From the NCBI GenBank assembly GCA_023422775.1, contig JAFAGM010000025.1, forward strand, positions 5,225 to 69,224: 64,000 nucleotides of DNA. The letters run 5' to 3'. This document shows positions 1 to 8,503 of the stretch, piece after piece. Numbering within the stretch: the stretch's first letter is position 1; the number at the start of each line of letters is the position of its first letter. A program made the translations under genes and the position numbers. The DNA comes from Pseudomonadota bacterium. Lineage in GTDB: Bacteria; Pseudomonadota; Alphaproteobacteria; Rhizobiales; Xanthobacteraceae. The notes below the pieces were generated by a model that was not told the origin of the DNA, made no database searches, and saw nothing but the letters and a program-made list of their open reading frames with translations.

Positions 1-352
1 GCCAGCCTTGTCGGTTGGTGACACCGCAAGCGTGATTAACGTTTTGGCAGAGCCTGTGAAGGGAACTAATGAACGCTAATGAACGGTAGTGGAAGCAGAA
101 CGTAAAGGGATCGCGAGAAACAGGCTGCACTTGCGCATCCCATAAAAGGGGCGATTTCATCTATTGGTCGATTGCTGCGAGATGTGCCTGATTTCAAAGG
201 CGAATTAATTCGCCGGAAAATGCCCGGAAATTCGAATTACTGGGTTGGGCTAGTCAGAAATCAGACTTGCGTCCCCAGCGCGTCCCCATCAAGATTTCGT
301 GAACGTCCCCCTGACGGTCGTCAGAAATAGCCGTTGATTTGATTGATGAAAA
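1..352. other. Intergenic stretch left of tRNA-Phe, no gene seen
   Basis: No open reading frame with coding character is visible on either strand. The stretch looks less GC-rich than the rest of the window. It contains a short direct repeat (ctaatgaacg, twice near 67-83) and two cgtcccc-type words near 270-290. It lies downstream of the tRNA-Phe gene, where integrated elements often begin, but no integrase or second copy of the tRNA 3' end can be seen inside the window. Confidence 0.6.
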
Positions 353-428
353 TGGTGCCCAGGGGCGGGATCGAACCACCGACACTGCGATTTTCAGTCG
401 CATGCTCTACCAACTGAGCTACCTGGGC
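353..428 (-). tRNA. tRNA-Phe (anticodon GAA)
   Basis: The minus strand reads as a full cloverleaf starting GCCCAGG, with the D-arm AGCTCAGTTGGTAGAGC, an anticodon loop CTGAAAA giving GAA, the T-arm GGTTCGATCC and an encoded 3' CCA. The 7-bp acceptor stem pairs GCCCAGG with CCTGGGC. It lies downstream of maf-yacG, as in many Rhizobiales. The CCA end faces the left edge of the window. Confidence 0.97.
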
Positions 429-612
429 ATACTCGGGAGGCCCAAAGGCCTATGCGAGCGGGCGGTTTATAGAGAGGTCGGGCGGTCATGTCCACCACGC
501 TTCGCCTTTGGCTACGCGTGGCGCGGCCCGGTGGATAATTGCGAAGCGTGCCCGGCATAGCCCGAAGGGCGACGACAGGCCATCGAACCAATAACCAACT
601 GATAATTATATC

Positions 613-813
613 TTATTCCGCGTCTTCGGGGTCGGTGGGGCGGCCGGGGATGACGTAGGTACCAGACAGCCAGCGGTTCAGGTCGACGTCGCGGCAGCGC
701 TTGGAACAGAATGGAAGCGTGGCCGGGTCGGCCGGCTTGCCGCATTCCGGGCAGGGTTTCGATGGCGGGCTGGCGCCGCCGGAGCCCGTATCGTCGGGCG
801 GGTCAACTGGCAT
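613..813 (-). CDS. yacG: DNA gyrase inhibitor YacG (zinc-binding, 66 aa)
   Basis: A small zinc-finger protein of the YacG family, which in E. coli binds the GyrB C-terminal region and inhibits gyrase. The four zinc cysteines are visible as CPECGKP near residues 21-27 and FCSKRCRDVDLNRWLSG near 35-51, with the DLxxWL signature typical of the family. The length of 66 aa is normal. Its start overlaps the end of maf by 11 bp, so the two genes are probably co-transcribed and translationally coupled. tRNA-Phe follows downstream. The acidic C-terminal tail (TDPEDAE) is also common in this family. Confidence 0.93.
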   Translation of the reverse strand: MPVDPPDDTGSGGASPPSKPCPECGKPADPATLPFCSKRCRDVDLNRWLSGTYVIPGRPTDPEDAE

Positions 814-1426
814 TGAGCCAGCCGAAGCGGACCGGAAAGCCCTCGCCGCCCAGGAGCGTCATCGTCTCGTAGAGCGGCAGGCCGACGACGTTGGTGTAGG
901 AGCCGACCATCTTGACCACGAACGTCCCGGCGATGCCCTGCACGGCGTAGCCGCCGGCTTTGCCGCGCCACTCGCCGGAGCCGATATAGGCCTGGATGTC
1001 GTCCTCGCTGAGCCGCTTGAAACGGACGCGGGTTTCGATCAGGCGCTGACGGAACGCCTCCTTCGGTGTCACCAGGCAGATCGCCGTGTAGACGCGGTGA
1101 TTGCGGCCCGACAGCAGCCGCAGGCACTGCGCGGCTTCGTCGACCAGGTTGGCCTTGGGCAGGATGCGGCGGCCGACCGCGACCACCGTATCGGCCGCGA
1201 TGATGAAGGCACCGCGCAACTCGTCGTCGAGCTGCACGGATTTCAGCGCCGCATCGGCCTTGGCGCGCGCCAGACGGTTGGCGCAGGCGCGCGGCAGTTC
1301 GCCCCGCTTCGGGGTCTCGTCGACATCGGCCGGGCGCAGCGCGTCGGGCTCGATGCCGGCCTGGTTGAGCAGGCTGAGCCGCCGCGGCGAACCGGAAGCG
1401 AGTACGATTTTGGGACGGCCAAGCAT
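803..1426 (-). CDS. maf: Maf-family nucleoside triphosphate pyrophosphatase
   Basis: A 207-aa Maf/YceF/YhdE protein. These enzymes hydrolyse non-canonical or pyrimidine nucleoside triphosphates to the monophosphate and pyrophosphate, and were first noted for effects on septum formation. The N-terminal signature LASGSPRRLSLL (about residues 9-20), the acidic IIAADTVV segment, and the SGEWRGKAGGYAVQG block in the C-terminal half are all present. It is co-oriented and overlaps yacG. In other Rhizobiales infA usually sits just upstream; here the 243 bp upstream hold no infA reading frame. The Maf subfamily and exact substrate cannot be settled by eye. Confidence 0.92.
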   Translation of the reverse strand: MLGRPKIVLASGSPRRLSLLNQAGIEPDALRPADVDETPKRGELPRACANRLARAKADAALKSVQLDDELRGAFIIAADTVVAVGRRILPKANLVDEAAQCLRLLSGRNHRVYTAICLVTPKEAFRQRLIETRVRFKRLSEDDIQAYIGSGEWRGKAGGYAVQGIAGTFVVKMVGSYTNVVGLPLYETMTLLGGEGFPVRFGWLNAS

Positions 1427-1639
1427 GCGGGATATGTCAGGGATTTTAAGAATCGGATGGATCGCGCGCGGAACCTATCGGAAGGCACTCCATTCCACAA
1501 CCGGGGAACAAGTGGTTGTTGAAGCTTCGTTTCTTCTCGTCGCCGCTGCGAACGCAGGGGCCCATGACCACAGGCAGATGTCATTGAAACGACAATCAGC
1601 GACCAGCACTTCCTAAAATCGCGCGGCCGCAGCGTATGG

Positions 1640-1659
1640 GTTCCTGTGTTCGCAGGAAC
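1640..1659. repeat. Short hairpin, REP-like
   Basis: A perfect 7-bp inverted repeat (gttcctg / caggaac) around a 6-nt loop, in the gap between maf and the phosphatase gene. It resembles the short palindromes scattered through Bradyrhizobium intergenic regions. No T-run follows, so a terminator role is doubtful. Confidence 0.5.
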
Positions 1660-1669
1660 GACGGGAGAA

Positions 1670-2137
1670 CTACCCGCTCGCCGCAACCACCCTGGAAAAC
1701 CGCCGGCGGATGCGCATCATCAGGCCGTCACAAACTTCGCGATAGGCGGCAAGTTTCTGCTCGCGATTGCCTTCCATTCCGGTTGGATCCGGCGTCGGCC
1801 AGTATTCGACATCGGCGGCCATGGTGCGCGTCAGTTCCAGCGCCTTGTGATGGGCCTCGGGCGACAGCGTGATGATGAGATCGAAATTGAGCCCTTCCCA
1901 ATCCTCGAGTTCCTCGAACGTCGTCGGCTTGTGGGTGGAAATATCCTGGTCGAGTTCCGCCATCACGGCGACCGCGAACGGGTCGAGTTCGCCCTTCTTG
2001 ACGCCGGCGGATTTCACATAGAGCGCCTGCGGGAACATCTGCTTCAGCAGGCTCTCGGCCATCGGCGAACGCACGCTGTTCTGGCCGCACGCGAACAGCA
2101 CGGCCTGCGGATGGCGCGCACGCGGCGGCGCATCCAT
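1670..2137 (-). CDS. Low-molecular-weight protein-tyrosine-phosphatase-like protein
   Basis: A 155-aa protein of the LMW-PTP / arsenate reductase fold. The catalytic P-loop CGQNSVRSP is visible, with the nucleophile Cys17 and Arg23 in the CX5R spacing, and an Asp-Pro pair (TPDPTG, near residue 115) sits where the general-acid loop should be. It lies in the conserved cluster hisD / UPF0262 / phosphatase / maf, which argues for a housekeeping role rather than arsenic resistance. There are no arsenic genes nearby. The physiological substrate is not known from the sequence. The gene is separated by about 115 bp from the UPF0262 gene upstream. Confidence 0.85.
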   Translation of the reverse strand: MDAPPRARHPQAVLFACGQNSVRSPMAESLLKQMFPQALYVKSAGVKKGELDPFAVAVMAELDQDISTHKPTTFEELEDWEGLNFDLIITLSPEAHHKALELTRTMAADVEYWPTPDPTGMEGNREQKLAAYREVCDGLMMRIRRRFSRVVAASG

Positions 2138-2251
2138 GCGCTCACGCTTCTCTTGTTTGAGGCGAGACCTCTTCGGCGAAACGGCCTTGCGAGGTCATGC
2201 CCTTTGTTTGACGCATGAACTGATCCAGAAACCGCTTCGCACTTTTTGGGT

Positions 2252-2755
2252 TCATGCGTCCTGCCCCTTCCAGTGCAGCACGCAGATCAGCGTGAACAGG
2301 CGCCGGGAGGTTTCGAAATCAATCCGCACCTTGCCCTTCAGCCGTTCCTGCAGCGTCCGCGAGCCCTCGTCGTGGATGCCGCGACGGCCCATGTCGATCG
2401 CCTCGATCTTGTCCGTCGTCGCCGTGCGGATCGCCTGGTAGTAGCTGTCGCAGATCATGAAGTAGTCCTTCACGATCCGCCGGAACGGCGTCAGCGACAA
2501 TAGATGCGCCACCACGGGCGTGCCGTTCTCGTGGCGGATGTCGAACATCAGCCGGTTGCCGGTTATGGCGAGGTGCAGCGTGAACGGCCCCTGCGATTGG
2601 CCTTCCGGCGCGAACAAATTCTGCTCGATCAGGTCGTAGATCGCGATCGCGCGCTCATGCTCGATGTCGGGTCCCGAACGCCCGATCGATTCCTCGTCGA
2701 GCGTCACCGCGACGATGCGGTTGTGCTGGTCCTCGTCTGGTGGCGGGCGGTTCAT
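2252..2755 (-). CDS. UPF0262 family conserved protein
   Basis: A 167-aa protein recognised as UPF0262, a family restricted largely to alphaproteobacteria and found immediately downstream of hisD. It has no signal peptide or membrane segment. Conserved-looking blocks are HNRIVAVTLDE near the N-terminus, the LHLAITGNRLMFDI strand region, and LTPFRRIVKDYFMICDSYY. Its start codon overlaps the hisD stop (ATGA), so translation is coupled. Function is unknown; a link to histidine synthesis is suggested only by position. Confidence 0.88.
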   Translation of the reverse strand: MNRPPPDEDQHNRIVAVTLDEESIGRSGPDIEHERAIAIYDLIEQNLFAPEGQSQGPFTLHLAITGNRLMFDIRHENGTPVVAHLLSLTPFRRIVKDYFMICDSYYQAIRTATTDKIEAIDMGRRGIHDEGSRTLQERLKGKVRIDFETSRRLFTLICVLHWKGQDA

Positions 2756-4047
2756 GGCAGGTTGAGACGCAATCCGACGGAGCGCGAGTGGGCATCGAGA
2801 CCCTCGGCTTTACCCAGGGTCATCGCTGCCGGCCCCAGCGCGCGCAACTGGTCCGGCCCGCATTTGAGAATCGAGGTTCGCTTCATGAAGTCTAGCACGC
2901 CGAGACCGGACGAAAACCGCGCCGAGCGCGCGGTCGGCAGCACGTGGTTGGAGCCGCCGACATAGTCGCCGATCGCCTCCGGCGTATGAGGCCCGAGGAA
3001 GATCGCCCCGGCGTTGCGGACTTTTGCCGCGAGCGCTTCGGCATCCGCGGTCATGATTTCCAGATGTTCGGCGGCGATCGCATTTGCGAGCTCGACCGCG
3101 TCGTCGGGCCGGCCGACCGTGATGATGGCACCGAAATCGTTCCACGAGGCCCGCGCGATATCGGCGCGTGGCAGCGTCTTGAGCTGGGACTCCACCGCGC
3201 TTTCGACCTCGGCGGCGAGCCTTGCGCTGTCGGTGATCAGGATCGACTGCGCGCTCGCATCGTGTTCGGCCTGCGCCAAAAGATCAGCGGCGATCCAGCC
3301 GGCGTTGCCGGTGTCGTCGGCGATCACGAGCACTTCGGAGGGGCCGGCGATCATGTCGATGCCGACCTTGCCGAACACCTGCCGCTTGGCGGCGGCGACA
3401 TAGGCGTTGCCGGGGCCGACGATCTTTGCGACCGGCGCAATCGTCGCCGTGCCGTAGGCAAGCGCCGCCACCGCCTGCGCGCCGCCGACGCGATAGATCT
3501 CGGACACGCCGCCGAGATGCGCCGCCGCCAGCACCAGCGGGTTGAGCCTGCCGTCCGGCGACGGCACCACCATCACCACGCGTGGCACGCCCGCGACTTT
3601 CGCCGGCACCGCGTTCATCAGCACGGACGAAGGATATGCCGCAGTGCCGCCGGGCACGTAGAGCCCGACCGCATCGACCGCGCTCCAGCGCCAGCCGAGT
3701 TCGACACCGAGCGCATCGGTGAAGCGCTCGTCTTTCGGCAACTGCCTGTCGTGGAACGTCTCGATCCGGTCGCGGGCGAATTTGAGCGCGTCGAGCGTGG
3801 CGGCGTCGCAGGCCTTTACCGCCGCGTCGATCTCGGCTGCGGTCACGCGCAGGCCGGCGGCGTCGATCTCGAGCCGGTCGAATTTCTTCGTCGCTTCGAT
3901 CAGGGCGGCATCGCCGCGCGCGGCCACGTCATCGACGATGGCGCGGGTGGCGCGCTCGACATCGGCCGAAACCTCGCGCTTGGCGGCGAGGAATTCCTTG
4001 AAACGTGAACCGAAATCGGCGCTGCTGGTATCCAGGCGAACGGGCAT
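2752..4047 (-). CDS. hisD: Histidinol dehydrogenase
   Basis: HisD catalyses the last two steps of histidine synthesis, oxidising L-histidinol to L-histidine with two NAD+. The protein (431 aa) carries the family landmarks VGLYVPGGTAAYPS, VAKIVGPGNAYV, the block DMIAGPSEVLVIAD, and QAEHDASAQ, which supplies zinc and substrate ligands (Gln and His), followed near the C-terminus by GGSNHVLPT. I placed the start at the ATG giving MPVRLDTSS rather than the frame-open Met 18 codons upstream, because alphaproteobacterial HisD proteins begin in this way and the upstream residues are Arg-rich and unlike the family. It overlaps UPF0262 by 4 bp. Confidence 0.95.
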   Translation of the reverse strand: MPVRLDTSSADFGSRFKEFLAAKREVSADVERATRAIVDDVAARGDAALIEATKKFDRLEIDAAGLRVTAAEIDAAVKACDAATLDALKFARDRIETFHDRQLPKDERFTDALGVELGWRWSAVDAVGLYVPGGTAAYPSSVLMNAVPAKVAGVPRVVMVVPSPDGRLNPLVLAAAHLGGVSEIYRVGGAQAVAALAYGTATIAPVAKIVGPGNAYVAAAKRQVFGKVGIDMIAGPSEVLVIADDTGNAGWIAADLLAQAEHDASAQSILITDSARLAAEVESAVESQLKTLPRADIARASWNDFGAIITVGRPDDAVELANAIAAEHLEIMTADAEALAAKVRNAGAIFLGPHTPEAIGDYVGGSNHVLPTARSARFSSGLGVLDFMKRTSILKCGPDQLRALGPAAMTLGKAEGLDAHSRSVGLRLNLP

Positions 4048-4122
4048 GGGCTTTCTACGGGCATCAGGTCGGAGGCCCCTGCTCAATGGCGCGGCTGCCA
4101 TGGGCCGTCAACCCTTTGGGGG

Positions 4123-4164
4123 CCGTCATTCCGGGTTCGGGCTTCGCCCGCCCCGGAATGACGG
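4123..4164. repeat. Palindromic repeat (cgtcattccggg type)
   Basis: An imperfect inverted repeat whose arms are ccgtcattccggg and ccccggaatgacgg, with inner complementarity gggcttcgccc. The same outer word recurs at 38604-38646 and, weakly, at 44858-44883 and 63561-63607. It sits between DUF2948 and hisD and may also act as a transcript-end hairpin. Confidence 0.75.
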
Positions 4165-4172
4165 GGCTTTTC

Positions 4173-4628
4173 TCACCCCTCCGGCCCCAGCGGCGCGATG
4201 GCCAGATCACTGGTGCCGAGGTCGTCGGTGCCGAGATCGGTCAGTTCGCATTCCAGGCACTCGACGTCCAGCCGCAGCGCCCCGCCATGGCTGAAGAGGA
4301 GGATGGCGCTGCCGCCGGGGGCGTCGCCGGGGTGGATTTCGATCCCGACCAGTTCCAGCACGGCCTCGGGGGCGTCCAGATCGATGTTGCGCGACTTGCA
4401 TGCCAGCACCCGGTCGAACCGCAATGCCGCGATCGAGCGGCGCGGGGCGGTTCCGCCCGACAGGGTCTGCTCCCAGTCCAGCCGGTTCATCCCGACCACC
4501 AGCCGCTTGTCGTCCTGCCGCCAGACGATATCGGAGGCCTGCACGCGGGCGTCCTGCACATGGGCCGAAATCACGGCGAGATCGTCGGCATCGAGCGCTA
4601 TCAGTTTGAGCTGTTCGGGTGCCGGCAT
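4173..4628 (-). CDS. DUF2948 family protein
   Basis: A 151-aa cytoplasmic protein of the DUF2948 family, which in Rhizobiales lies between murA and hisD as it does here. Visible conserved features are LKLIALDADDLAVISAHVQDA near the start, FDRVLACKSRNID in the middle, and an acidic C-terminal LDVECLECELTDLG. No catalytic motif or membrane segment can be seen. It starts 27 bp after murA ends and probably belongs to the same transcript. Function unknown. Confidence 0.85.
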   Translation of the reverse strand: MPAPEQLKLIALDADDLAVISAHVQDARVQASDIVWRQDDKRLVVGMNRLDWEQTLSGGTAPRRSIAALRFDRVLACKSRNIDLDAPEAVLELVGIEIHPGDAPGGSAILLFSHGGALRLDVECLECELTDLGTDDLGTSDLAIAPLGPEG

Positions 4629-4655
4629 TCGCGGGAGTCCTTGGCTGTGAACGCG

Positions 4656-5945
4656 TCAGTCGCTGATGCGCTGGATCGATGCGCCGCAGGCGGAGAGCTT
4701 TTCCTCCAGCCGCTCGAAACCGCGATCCAGATGATAGATCCGGTTGACCATGGTTTCGCCCTCCGCCGCAAGGCCCGCGATGACCAGCGACACCGAGGCG
4801 CGCAGATCGGTCGCCATGACAGGCGCCCCGCGCAGCCGCGCGGTTCCGTCGATCGTCGCGGTTTCGCCGTCGAGCGATATACGCGCCCCGAACCGCGCCA
4901 GTTCCTGCACATGCATGAAGCGGTTCTCGAAGATCGTCTCCGTGATCTGCGAGGAACCGCCGGCGCAGGCCATCAGCGCCATCAATTGCGCCTGGAGATC
5001 GGTGGGAAAACCTGGAAACGGCGCGGTCGATACCGTCACCGGCCGGATCCCCGCACCGTTCCTGGTGACGCGGATACCGTCCTTGTTGACGGTGATGTCG
5101 GCGCCGGCCTCGGTCAGCACGTCGAGCGCCGATTGCAGCAGTTCGGGGCGGGCGCCGGCAAGCTGGACGTCGCCGCCGGTCATTGCCACTGCCATCGCAT
5201 AGGTGCCGGCCTCGATCCGGTCGGGCAGCACGGTGTGCCGCGCGCCGTGAAGCTTTTCGACGCCCTCGATCACGATACGCGGCGTGCCGGCGCCGGTGAT
5301 GCGCGCGCCCATCTTGTTGAGGCAATCGGCGACGTCGGCAATTTCAGGCTCGCAGGCGGCGTTGGTGATGATGGACGTGCCCTTGGCGAGCGTCGCCGCC
5401 ATCAGCGCAACATGGGTGCCGCTCACCGTCACCTTGGGAAAATCGATGGTCGCGCCGCGCAAGCCGCCGGGCGCTTTCGCCACCACATAGCCGGCGTCGA
5501 TGGCAAGGTCAGCACCGAGCTTCTCCAGCGCCATGATCAGGAGATCGACCGGCCGCGTGCCGATCGCGCAACCGCCCGGCAGCGAAACCTTCGCATCGTG
5601 CATGCGCGCAAGCAGCGGCGCGATCACCCAGAAGCTGGCGCGCATCCGCGACACCAGTTCATAGGGCGCGGTAGTGTCGATGATGCTGGCGGCCGAGATG
5701 TGCAGGGTCTGGCCCTGGTACGCACGATCGCCCGGCCGCTTGCCCGCGGACATGATGTCGACGCCGTGATTGCCGAGGATGCGCTGCAGCTGGGCTACGT
5801 CGGCAAGCCGCGGCACGTTGTCGAGGATCAGGGTTTCATCCGTCAGCAGCGCCGCGATCATCAGCGGCAGGGCGGCATTCTTCGCGCCCGAAATCGCAAT
5901 GGTGCCGTTGAGCTTGCTGCCACCCACGATCCGGATGCGATCCAT
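4656..5945 (-). CDS. murA: UDP-N-acetylglucosamine 1-carboxyvinyltransferase
   Basis: MurA transfers enolpyruvate from PEP to UDP-GlcNAc, the committed step of peptidoglycan precursor synthesis in the cytoplasm. The 429-aa length fits the family. The N-terminal KLNGTIAISGAKNAALP supplies the Lys-Asn pair, and the active-site loop SLPGGCAIGTRPVDLL carries Cys126, the residue attacked by fosfomycin in sensitive enzymes. The C-terminal part has PFPGFPTDLQAQ and the block ENRFMHVQELARFGA. It is the first gene of the minus-strand run murA-DUF2948-hisD-UPF0262. The 296 bp upstream, shared with the divergent mop gene, show no reading frame. Confidence 0.96.
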   Translation of the reverse strand: MDRIRIVGGSKLNGTIAISGAKNAALPLMIAALLTDETLILDNVPRLADVAQLQRILGNHGVDIMSAGKRPGDRAYQGQTLHISAASIIDTTAPYELVSRMRASFWVIAPLLARMHDAKVSLPGGCAIGTRPVDLLIMALEKLGADLAIDAGYVVAKAPGGLRGATIDFPKVTVSGTHVALMAATLAKGTSIITNAACEPEIADVADCLNKMGARITGAGTPRIVIEGVEKLHGARHTVLPDRIEAGTYAMAVAMTGGDVQLAGARPELLQSALDVLTEAGADITVNKDGIRVTRNGAGIRPVTVSTAPFPGFPTDLQAQLMALMACAGGSSQITETIFENRFMHVQELARFGARISLDGETATIDGTARLRGAPVMATDLRASVSLVIAGLAAEGETMVNRIYHLDRGFERLEEKLSACGASIQRISD

Positions 5946-6241
5946 GCCGAAACCCCCTTGCTATGCACAAATGACAGAACTGATTGGTCCAGGCTCAAAG
6001 GCTTGGAAGTTTGCGGCTATTTGATGAGGCGAAACGCTGATTTGCCCAACCAAATCCGCTGCCCGGCATCATGCCACCTTCCACACGCCTTGGCTGCCGG
6101 CGCGGTTTGTGGTTTGACCATCATGGCGGAGCATACCCGGCTGTCCGCCGGCGCTGGTCATGCTGATGTCAGAAGAGCAGCACATTCTCGGCGGCTATGG
6201 ATTTTCGGCAACAACCTGCCGGACAAGAAACGGAGCTTCCA

Positions 6242-6451
6242 ATGAAGATCAGCGCACGCAACCAGCTCAAGGGTACCATCGTCGATGTCGTGAAGGGCGC
6301 GACCACATCGCATATCCGGATCGATATCGGTGGCGGGGTCGTCGTCACCTCCTCGATCACCAACGAGGCGGTCGACGAACTCAAGCTTGCCAAGGGCAAG
6401 ACGGCCACAGCCGTGATCAAGGCGAGCGACGTGATGGTGGGCGTCGATTGA
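6242..6451 (+). CDS. Mop-domain (TOBE) molbindin-like protein, 69 aa
   Basis: The whole protein is a single Mop/TOBE domain: ARNQLKGTIVDVVKGATTSH, then IRIDIGGGVVVTSSIT, EAVDELKLAKGK and VIKASDVMVGVD. Such stand-alone domains (molbindins) form oligomers that bind molybdate or tungstate in the cytoplasm. A GGAG ribosome site lies at 6232-6235, before the ATG. Its stop codon TGA overlaps the TTG start of the next gene, a substrate-binding protein of an ABC importer. This is the strongest local clue that the importer carries molybdate or tungstate. Storage, buffering and regulation are all possible. Confidence 0.9.
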   Translation: MKISARNQLKGTIVDVVKGATTSHIRIDIGGGVVVTSSITNEAVDELKLAKGKTATAVIKASDVMVGVD

Positions 6452-7470
6452 TCGATCGCCGCGCGCTGATCGCGGGCCTGTCGGCGGCGCTCGTCGCGCC
6501 GCGGCTTGCGTTAGCGCAGAGCATCAAGGATGCCGCCGGGCGCACGGTCGCCGTCCCCGCGAAAGTGTCGCGGGTGTTCCCGGCCGGACCGCCGGCGGCG
6601 ATCCTGCTTTACACGCTGGCGCCGGACCTGCTGATCGGCTGGGCCCGCGCCAACCGGCCGGAGGAATGCGCCTACCTGCTGCCGGACATCTGCACGCGTC
6701 CGGAGGTCGGCCGCATCACCGGACGCGGCAACACCGCCAACCTGGAAACGGTGCTGGCGCTGAAGCCTGATCTCATTCTCGACGTCGGTTCGACCAGCGC
6801 GACCTTTGTCTCGCTGGCGGATCGTGTGCAGGAGCAGACCGGCATTCCCTACGCCTTGCTCGATGGCCGCTTCGCCGGCATCGCCGCCACCTACCGCACG
6901 GTGGGGAAACTGCTTGGCCGGCCGGACGATGCGGAGAAGCTGGCGCGCTACGCCGAGGATGCGCTGAAGGCAATCCTGGGCCGCGTTGAACCGGTAGCCG
7001 CGAACGAGCGGCCAAAGGTCTATTACGCGCGCGGGCCGCGCGGGCTTTCGACCGGGCTCGGCGGCTCGATCAATGTCGAGACCGTCGAGATGCTCGGCCG
7101 CAACGTCGCGGGCGAAACGAAGGGCGGGCTTGCCAATGTTTCGATCGAACAGGTGCTGGTGTGGAATCCGGACGTGATCGTCACCATCGATCAGGAGTTC
7201 GCCGCGACCGTGCGAAACGATCCTGCCTGGGCCGCGGTCAAGGCGGTGCGCGACAACCGGGTCCATCTGTCGCCGGAGATGCCGTTCGGCTGGGTGGATT
7301 TTCCGCCGTCCGTCAACCGCCTGATCGGGCTGTGGTGGCTCGGCAAGATCCTTTACCCGGAGCGTTTTCCGGAAGACCTCAAGACACTGACGGCAGAGTT
7401 CTACACGCGATTCTATCATGTCACGCCGTCGCCGGCGCAAATCGACCATGTACTTGCGGGCCGGGATTGA
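6448..7470 (+). CDS. Periplasmic substrate-binding protein of a FecCD/MolBC-type ABC importer
   Basis: A 340-aa binding protein of the helical-backbone class (siderophore, cobalamin and MolA-type molybdate). I chose the TTG at 6448, which overlaps the mop stop as TTGA and gives a clean signal peptide (IDRRALIAGLSAALVAPRLALAQ); longer forms of the frame read into mop. The twin arginine suggests possible Tat export but is not decisive. Domain features are VLALKPDLILDVGST in the N-lobe and NVSIEQVLVWNPDVIVTID in the C-lobe. Haemophilus MolA, which binds molybdate and tungstate, has the same architecture. The mop neighbour supports oxyanion cargo, but iron-siderophore uptake cannot be excluded by eye. 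Confidence 0.82.
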   Translation: MIDRRALIAGLSAALVAPRLALAQSIKDAAGRTVAVPAKVSRVFPAGPPAAILLYTLAPDLLIGWARANRPEECAYLLPDICTRPEVGRITGRGNTANLETVLALKPDLILDVGSTSATFVSLADRVQEQTGIPYALLDGRFAGIAATYRTVGKLLGRPDDAEKLARYAEDALKAILGRVEPVAANERPKVYYARGPRGLSTGLGGSINVETVEMLGRNVAGETKGGLANVSIEQVLVWNPDVIVTIDQEFAATVRNDPAWAAVKAVRDNRVHLSPEMPFGWVDFPPSVNRLIGLWWLGKILYPERFPEDLKTLTAEFYTRFYHVTPSPAQIDHVLAGRD

Positions 7471-7483
7471 TAGCCTTCGGCGC

Positions 7484-8503
7484 ATGAGCAAAGCCAGATC
7501 TGCGCTACCCGGATTTGCGATCGCGATCGCGGTCCTGTTTGCAGGCCTGTTGCTGGCGCTGACGGTCGGGCGCTATCCGATTTCGCTCGGCGATCTCGTC
7601 GGCGCGCTGCTGGCGAAGGCAGGCCTCCAGCGCGGCGACCTATCGCCGGCGGTCGAAAGCGTCATCTGGCAGGTGCGCGGGCCGCGCGTGATGGCGGCGA
7701 TGCTGGTCGGGGCGGCGCTCGCGGTGGCCGGCACGGCGTTCCAGGGATTGTTTCGGAACCCGCTGGTGTCGCCGGACATTCTGGGGGCATCGTCGGGCGC
7801 GGCGCTCGGCGCCGTGCTCGGCATCTATCTCTCGCTCGGCGTGTTCGCGATCCAGGCTATCGCGTTTGTCGGCGGGCTGGTCGCTGTCGGCATCGTCTAC
7901 GTGATCGGCGCGTCGTTGCGCTCGCGCGATCCGATCCTGGTGCTGGTACTGACCGGCGTCGTGGTCGGATCGCTGTTCGGCGCCGGCGTCGGCCTCGTGA
8001 AATATCTCGCCGATCCCTACAACCAGTTGCCGGCGATGACGTTCTGGCTGCTCGGCAGCCTTTCCGCGACCGGGGTCAATGACCTGCTGCCGCTGTTCGG
8101 TCCGGTCGCGATCGGCACCGCCGTGCTGATCGCGCTGCGCTGGCGCATGAACGTGATGTCGCTTCCCGAAGAGGAGGCCCGCGCGCTCGGCGTCGACACC
8201 GGGCCGTTGCGCATCGCCATCGTTGCCGCCGCCACGTTGGTCACCTCGGCCAGCGTCGCCACCGCCGGAATCATCGGCTGGGTCGGCCTCGTCGTGCCGC
8301 ATCTGGCACGCTCGCTGGTCGGTCCTGATTTCGCTCGGCTGTTGCCGGCGGCGGCAATCCTCGGCGGCGGCTACCTGCTGCTGATCGACACGCTGGCGCG
8401 CACCCTGGCGCAGGTCGAAATTCCGCTCGGCATCCTGACCGCGGTGATCGGCACGCCGTTCTTCATCTGGCTGCTCGCCAGCGTGCAGAAGAACTGGTCA
8501 TGA
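7484..8503 (+). CDS. FecCD/BtuC/MolB-type ABC transporter permease
   Basis: A polytopic inner-membrane permease of about 339 aa with the long set of hydrophobic helices typical of BtuCD-type importers. Family motifs include RGPRVMAAMLVGAALAVAG, GLFRNPLVSPDILGASSGA (the conserved NPLA-P-LG region) and the coupling segment GIIGWVGLVVPHLARSLVGPD. I used the ATG at 7484, 13 nt after the binding-protein stop; an in-frame ATG at 7448 would overlap that gene. The stop overlaps the ATPase start (ATGA). It forms the channel for the cargo delivered by the upstream binding protein. Confidence 0.88.
   Translation: MSKARSALPGFAIAIAVLFAGLLLALTVGRYPISLGDLVGALLAKAGLQRGDLSPAVESVIWQVRGPRVMAAMLVGAALAVAGTAFQGLFRNPLVSPDILGASSGAALGAVLGIYLSLGVFAIQAIAFVGGLVAVGIVYVIGASLRSRDPILVLVLTGVVVGSLFGAGVGLVKYLADPYNQLPAMTFWLLGSLSATGVNDLLPLFGPVAIGTAVLIALRWRMNVMSLPEEEARALGVDTGPLRIAIVAAATLVTSASVATAGIIGWVGLVVPHLARSLVGPDFARLLPAAAILGGGYLLLIDTLARTLAQVEIPLGILTAVIGTPFFIWLLASVQKNWS

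Noticed and set aside
1..352. A genomic island starting at tRNA-Phe
   Set aside because: The location and lower GC are suggestive, but no integrase, no second copy of the tRNA end and no element gene are in the window.
4005..6245. A 746-codon plus-strand frame across DUF2948 and murA
   Set aside because: It is antisense to two clearly recognised genes, and its composition is typical of a shadow frame.
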